A stretch of 64,000 nucleotides of DNA. Origin: Mermis nigrescens. Taxonomy: Eukaryota; Nematoda; Enoplea; Mermithida; Mermithidae. Where the stretch lies: contig JAVLUZ010000523.1 of the NCBI GenBank assembly GCA_036768485.1, positions 1 to 64,000 of the forward strand. The letters run 5' to 3'. Made by a program: the position numbers and the translations under genes. Numbering within the stretch: position 1 is the stretch's first letter; each line of letters begins with the position of its first letter. The notes beneath the pieces were generated by a model. That model did not search any database, was not told where the DNA came from, and worked only from the letters and a program-made list of their open reading frames with translations. Shown here piece after piece: positions 61,399-64,000 of the stretch.

Positions 61399-63401
61399 TT
61401 TAGTTAAATCCCATCTTTTTCATTTTCTTATAGTTTAAAATCTTTTATAATTCTCTTCATAATTTAATGGCATGTTTAAACTTTAAGTTTCTCTTGGTTT
61501 ACAACTCTCGCTTAGCAAGCTCATTTTTTAAAACACATAATCCTATTTTAAATGAAAGGAATGGCTAAATTTTCTTATGTTTTTGCGCATTTTATGTTTT
61601 CTGAATTATATCTTGTTAATACGAAGGCCACAAATGGGCCTGAAAACGATAAGAACAAAATTGTCAATGATACATCTTTTTTATATCTTATTGGCAGCAC
61701 CCTTTGCTGTGCTTTATACTTAGCAGAGGTTGAAAAGCGCATTTCAGCTCAGAAATCTTGTACAATGTAGGACTTCATCAATTTTCAGTGTTTTGGGCTT
61801 AATTTAGAACCGAGATTTGGTCGATTTTGCGAAAATATTCAACATTAAAGTGTTTTTTTACAAAATTTTCTAGGGGACGATTGATCGCACCACCACAGCC
61901 CCCGCCATAAAATCTCGTTGCACATGTGCAGCGAGATTTTTGGGAGGACGAAAAGGAAAAGGCTTTGCCGAAATCAATTCGTCTGTTATGTATGATTTAA
62001 GTGGTATAAATTGTGTTTTAAGAGCTAAAACGTCAAAATTTCCAGCGCATGGCGCTGCAGGTTATTGTTTTTTCTTTTTGTAAAGCTTCAGCATTGTGTT
62101 TAATAGCCTAGATCAGGCAAAATATCACAGAATATTAGTATTCACAGGCTACAAAATGTTAAGGACTGTCAAAGATTACTAAAATCCCTGTTGCTTTGCG
62201 CCTCTAATGATTTATGAACTGTTTGTAAATTAAAAGACCATAAATTCTACATGAAAATTTCGAAAATTTCGAAAATTTCCGGCGTTTTGCGCTGATTAAC
62301 ATTTTTGTATTTCTGATCGTCAAAAACCCATAAATTAGCTAGGCTACACTACTAAAGGTCGAAAAACTCAGTTTTGTTATAGGTACACAACGTTACTAAC
62401 ATTCAATGCAAAATTAGTCTTAAAAATTTTTTGTGTATGCCCCTGAACCAAAATCCAGGCTACGCCTCTGATTGAAGTGTTGTATAGAAGATGAATGCAC
62501 ATATGAAGTTGACAAGTATATGATAATGAGCTGGTGGGCAGAAGTAAGGCGAATGGATTTAAATAGAATCACAGGCTAGCAAATTCATAAGAAATACGGA
62601 CAACAGCTGGAATAGTAAATGTCTAAAATATTAACAATAATTATTTGAGGCCCGGTTGAGGTCCGGTGGTTTTCAGCTGAGCCCGGGCCTGCTATGACCG
62701 GCCAGGCCCGGTCCAGGCCTGGGTACCCAGTCAATCACTGGACTCAACGTGAAGCGCCGGAAAATTTTTGTCATTTTTGCCTTTTTGAACTCAATTTTCT
62801 GGACACAATTATTACACTCAAAAAATCGACAAAATTTCTGAAAAATTTCGGGGGGCAAGTGCCCTCAATACCCCCCGGCTACGCCTATGGCTTCAATACG
62901 TGTCCTATCCTATACACTACACAATTTCAATTGACGTCGATGTACGCTATAGTTTGAGTTCTAAAATCCAATCAGCATATCTACTATCCGACCATGTCAT
63001 AGTCGCTGTTATGTCTGAATGCATAAATTTAATGCTCCATTTCCTTTAAATATCTAGATGAAACCTTGTGCTTTTCAAAACCGTGTTTAGTTGCACGTGC
63101 ATTTTAATAATGGAATTGCGCGCTATTGTATTAAAAACTTTGTTCTTGCTTGAATAATGCTACCAAAATCCTTGCTAACTACTTAATTTATTTTTAGAAA
63201 GATTGAATAATTAAGCGAGCTTTAGAATTCAAAAATCTTTTTGATACAGCAGTAAGCCTTGCGTATGACAAATAACAAATGTAAAATTGGTCTAAATATG
63301 TATCTTATGCATAACATTATATTGGAAGCAAGGCATGTTGTTAGTATATAGCCCGGGCCCGGCCTGGTATTTTTTGAGCCTGGTTGATCACTGGGGCCAG
63401 G

Positions 63402-63960
63402 TTGTTTAAACTTAAATGAGGAGTTTTATTATAACTATTGAGAATACTTTTATATACTCTAGTCCAGTTTTCATCAGAATAATAAGTCATATACCGCATA
63501 AGCTTAAACCGTTCAACAAAATTAGCTTTAATTTTTGTTGCTTTTGTCAATATATGCATGACAGAATGAGCATTTAATAATTTATTGAAGGCACCTCATG
63601 AATTCATTGCCATGATCGGTCCTGATGGATTGTGGTTTTTGCCTCATTTAATATCTTTCAAACACTATAGCGAAGCTGCATCAGCACGCTTATAGTTATT
63701 GCCTCACCATATGCCTTTTGTGAAAGTCATCAACTGCCATTAAGATGCAACGATTTCTATATTTTACCTTTAAATTCCTTTAAATCTAAAGATCAACATC
63801 CCACATGACATTTGGCTCCAGAAACAATTATAGAGCGTCTTGAAAAACCTTTTCAAAACTGGTTTATGTAGCTGTAATAAGTAAACTGATTATTCAAGAA
63901 TTTTCTCACCGTATCAGCCGATATTTCTTCCCTATTTTAAGAACCTTCTGCAATCGTTGA
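63402..63960 (-). pseudogene. Polinton-type integrase, core domain
   Basis: Decayed minus-strand reading. FLNNQFTYYS, then FSRRSIIVSG, VDDFHKRHMV (first aspartate region, after RCILMA), SIRTDHGNEFM (second aspartate), then HILTKATKIKANFVERF (catalytic glutamate) and ILNSYNKTPHLSLNNLAP. These are the retroviral-type integrase core landmarks with the spacing of Maverick/Polinton or related KRBA2-like integrases. Stops occur near 63770 and 63690. The gene continues at 57203-56773 beyond the O1 insertion. The 5' end (zinc-binding part) lies off the window. Confidence 0.78.
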
Positions 63961-64000
63961 TACCTGAAAAAAGAGGCCTCCGTCCAATACTGCTTTATGA

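Larger units (their letters stand above)
59535..61532. mobile_element. Inverted pair of truncated Penelope-like elements, 15-bp target duplication
   Basis: Two copies face outwards from a centre near 60538, both cut at the same 5' point (AATATGAAGTT). Flanks acacataatcctatt at 59520-59534 and 61533-61547 are identical, and the uninterrupted site is visible at about 58375-58390 in O1. The single target duplication around both copies shows they were inserted together. The left copy is frame-broken, the right one open. Confidence 0.9.
59157..62470 (-). mobile_element. Family C element C2 inside O2
   Basis: Ends CATAGGCGTAGCCAGGGGG and GGCTACGCCTCTG. Flanks attgaagc (59149-59156) and attgaagt (62471-62478) agree at 7 of 8. 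It occupies the same position in O2 as C1 does in O1, so family C was acquired before this family O lineage multiplied. Confidence 0.9.
58613..62740 (-). mobile_element. Family O element O2, inverted inside O1/C1, exact 8-bp duplication
   Basis: Left end CAGTGATCAACTGGGCTC equals the right end of O1, and right end (inverted) CAGTGATTGACTGGGTACCC equals the left end of O1, so it lies in the opposite orientation. Flanks gactcaac at 58605-58612 and 62741-62748 are identical. It carries its own family C copy C2 and the Penelope-like pair. Confidence 0.93.
57438..62889. mobile_element. Family C element C1 inside O1, exact 8-bp duplication
   Basis: Ends CAGAGGCGTAGCCAGGATTT and GGCTACGCCTATG. Flanks gcttcaat at 57430-57437 and 62890-62897 are identical. 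It is interrupted by O2; without it C1 is about 1.3 kb. It carries GCGCAAAGC-type motifs. Confidence 0.9.
57204..63393. mobile_element. Family O hAT-like element O1, exact 8-bp duplication, containing nested elements
   Basis: Ends CAGTGATCGACCGGGTACCC at left and (inverted) CAGTGATCAACCAGGCTC at right. Flanks gggccagg at 57196-57203 and 63394-63401 are identical. It contains element C1 (57438-62889), in which element O2 (58613-62740) has inserted. Without O2 and its duplication, O1 is about 2.05 kb. It has no coding capacity of its own; the 111-codon minus frame at 58123-58458 has no recognised motif. Confidence 0.93.

Overview
The window is AT-rich invertebrate nuclear DNA that consists mostly of layered transposable elements, with traces of two ordinary host genes. 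The evidence for a metazoan is: spliced exon fragments resembling BTBD9 (second discoidin-like domain) and the N-terminus of a VTI1-type SNARE, a tRNA-derived SINE, a Ty3/Gypsy LTR retrotransposon, a Penelope-like element with a GIY-YIG endonuclease, a Maverick/Polinton-type integrase, and many hAT-type elements. The species cannot be named from this; a nematode or another compact invertebrate lineage is a guess only.

Layout. 1-3 kb: a BTBD9-like exon (1611-1783) and a small hAT-like element. 3-8.7 kb: non-coding repeats (families G, A, I, F) and a SINE. 9-17.3 kb: a family B element split by a ~6 kb hAT-like transposon with ~150-bp terminal inverted repeats and a ruined transposase; a family A element lies in its right-hand part. 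18.0-18.3 kb: the frame-broken terminal BTBD9-like exon, so the gene has a ~16 kb intron full of transposons. 20.45-31.73 kb: one Ty3/Gypsy element on the minus strand with paired LTRs, a 4-bp target duplication, gag, an env-like region that unusually lies between gag and pol, then protease, RT, RNase H and integrase; three family G elements have landed in it. 32.6-40.8 kb: a 1.1-kb direct repeat pair, a large palindrome of a GTGTAAACTTTACAC-bearing repeat, and a foldback structure. 41.5-44.9 kb: a 21-bp minisatellite. 45-54.3 kb: nested hAT-like elements (A, B, C, K), a tandem satellite and a 1.2-kb foldback repeat. 54.86 kb: the VTI1-like first exon. 55.4-56.2 kb: a ~160-bp tandem array. 56.4-64 kb: a Polinton-like integrase and neighbour gene (minus strand), split by a set of four nested insertions.

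The strongest new observation is that most small elements can be bounded exactly, by eye, from 8-bp target duplications and CAG-type or CA-type inverted termini. They belong to at least six hAT-like non-autonomous families (here called A, B, C, G, K and O; these letters are mine). Several families with unrelated ends share one interior module, a run of A/T followed by GGCGCTTCGCGCC or a decayed form, about 35 times in 64 kb.

Most of the open frames longer than 60 codons are artefacts of TA repeats, of the 21-bp minisatellite, or of the strand opposite transposon genes. Letter names, element boundaries and gene similarities come from reading the sequence and remembered family motifs, not from database searches.
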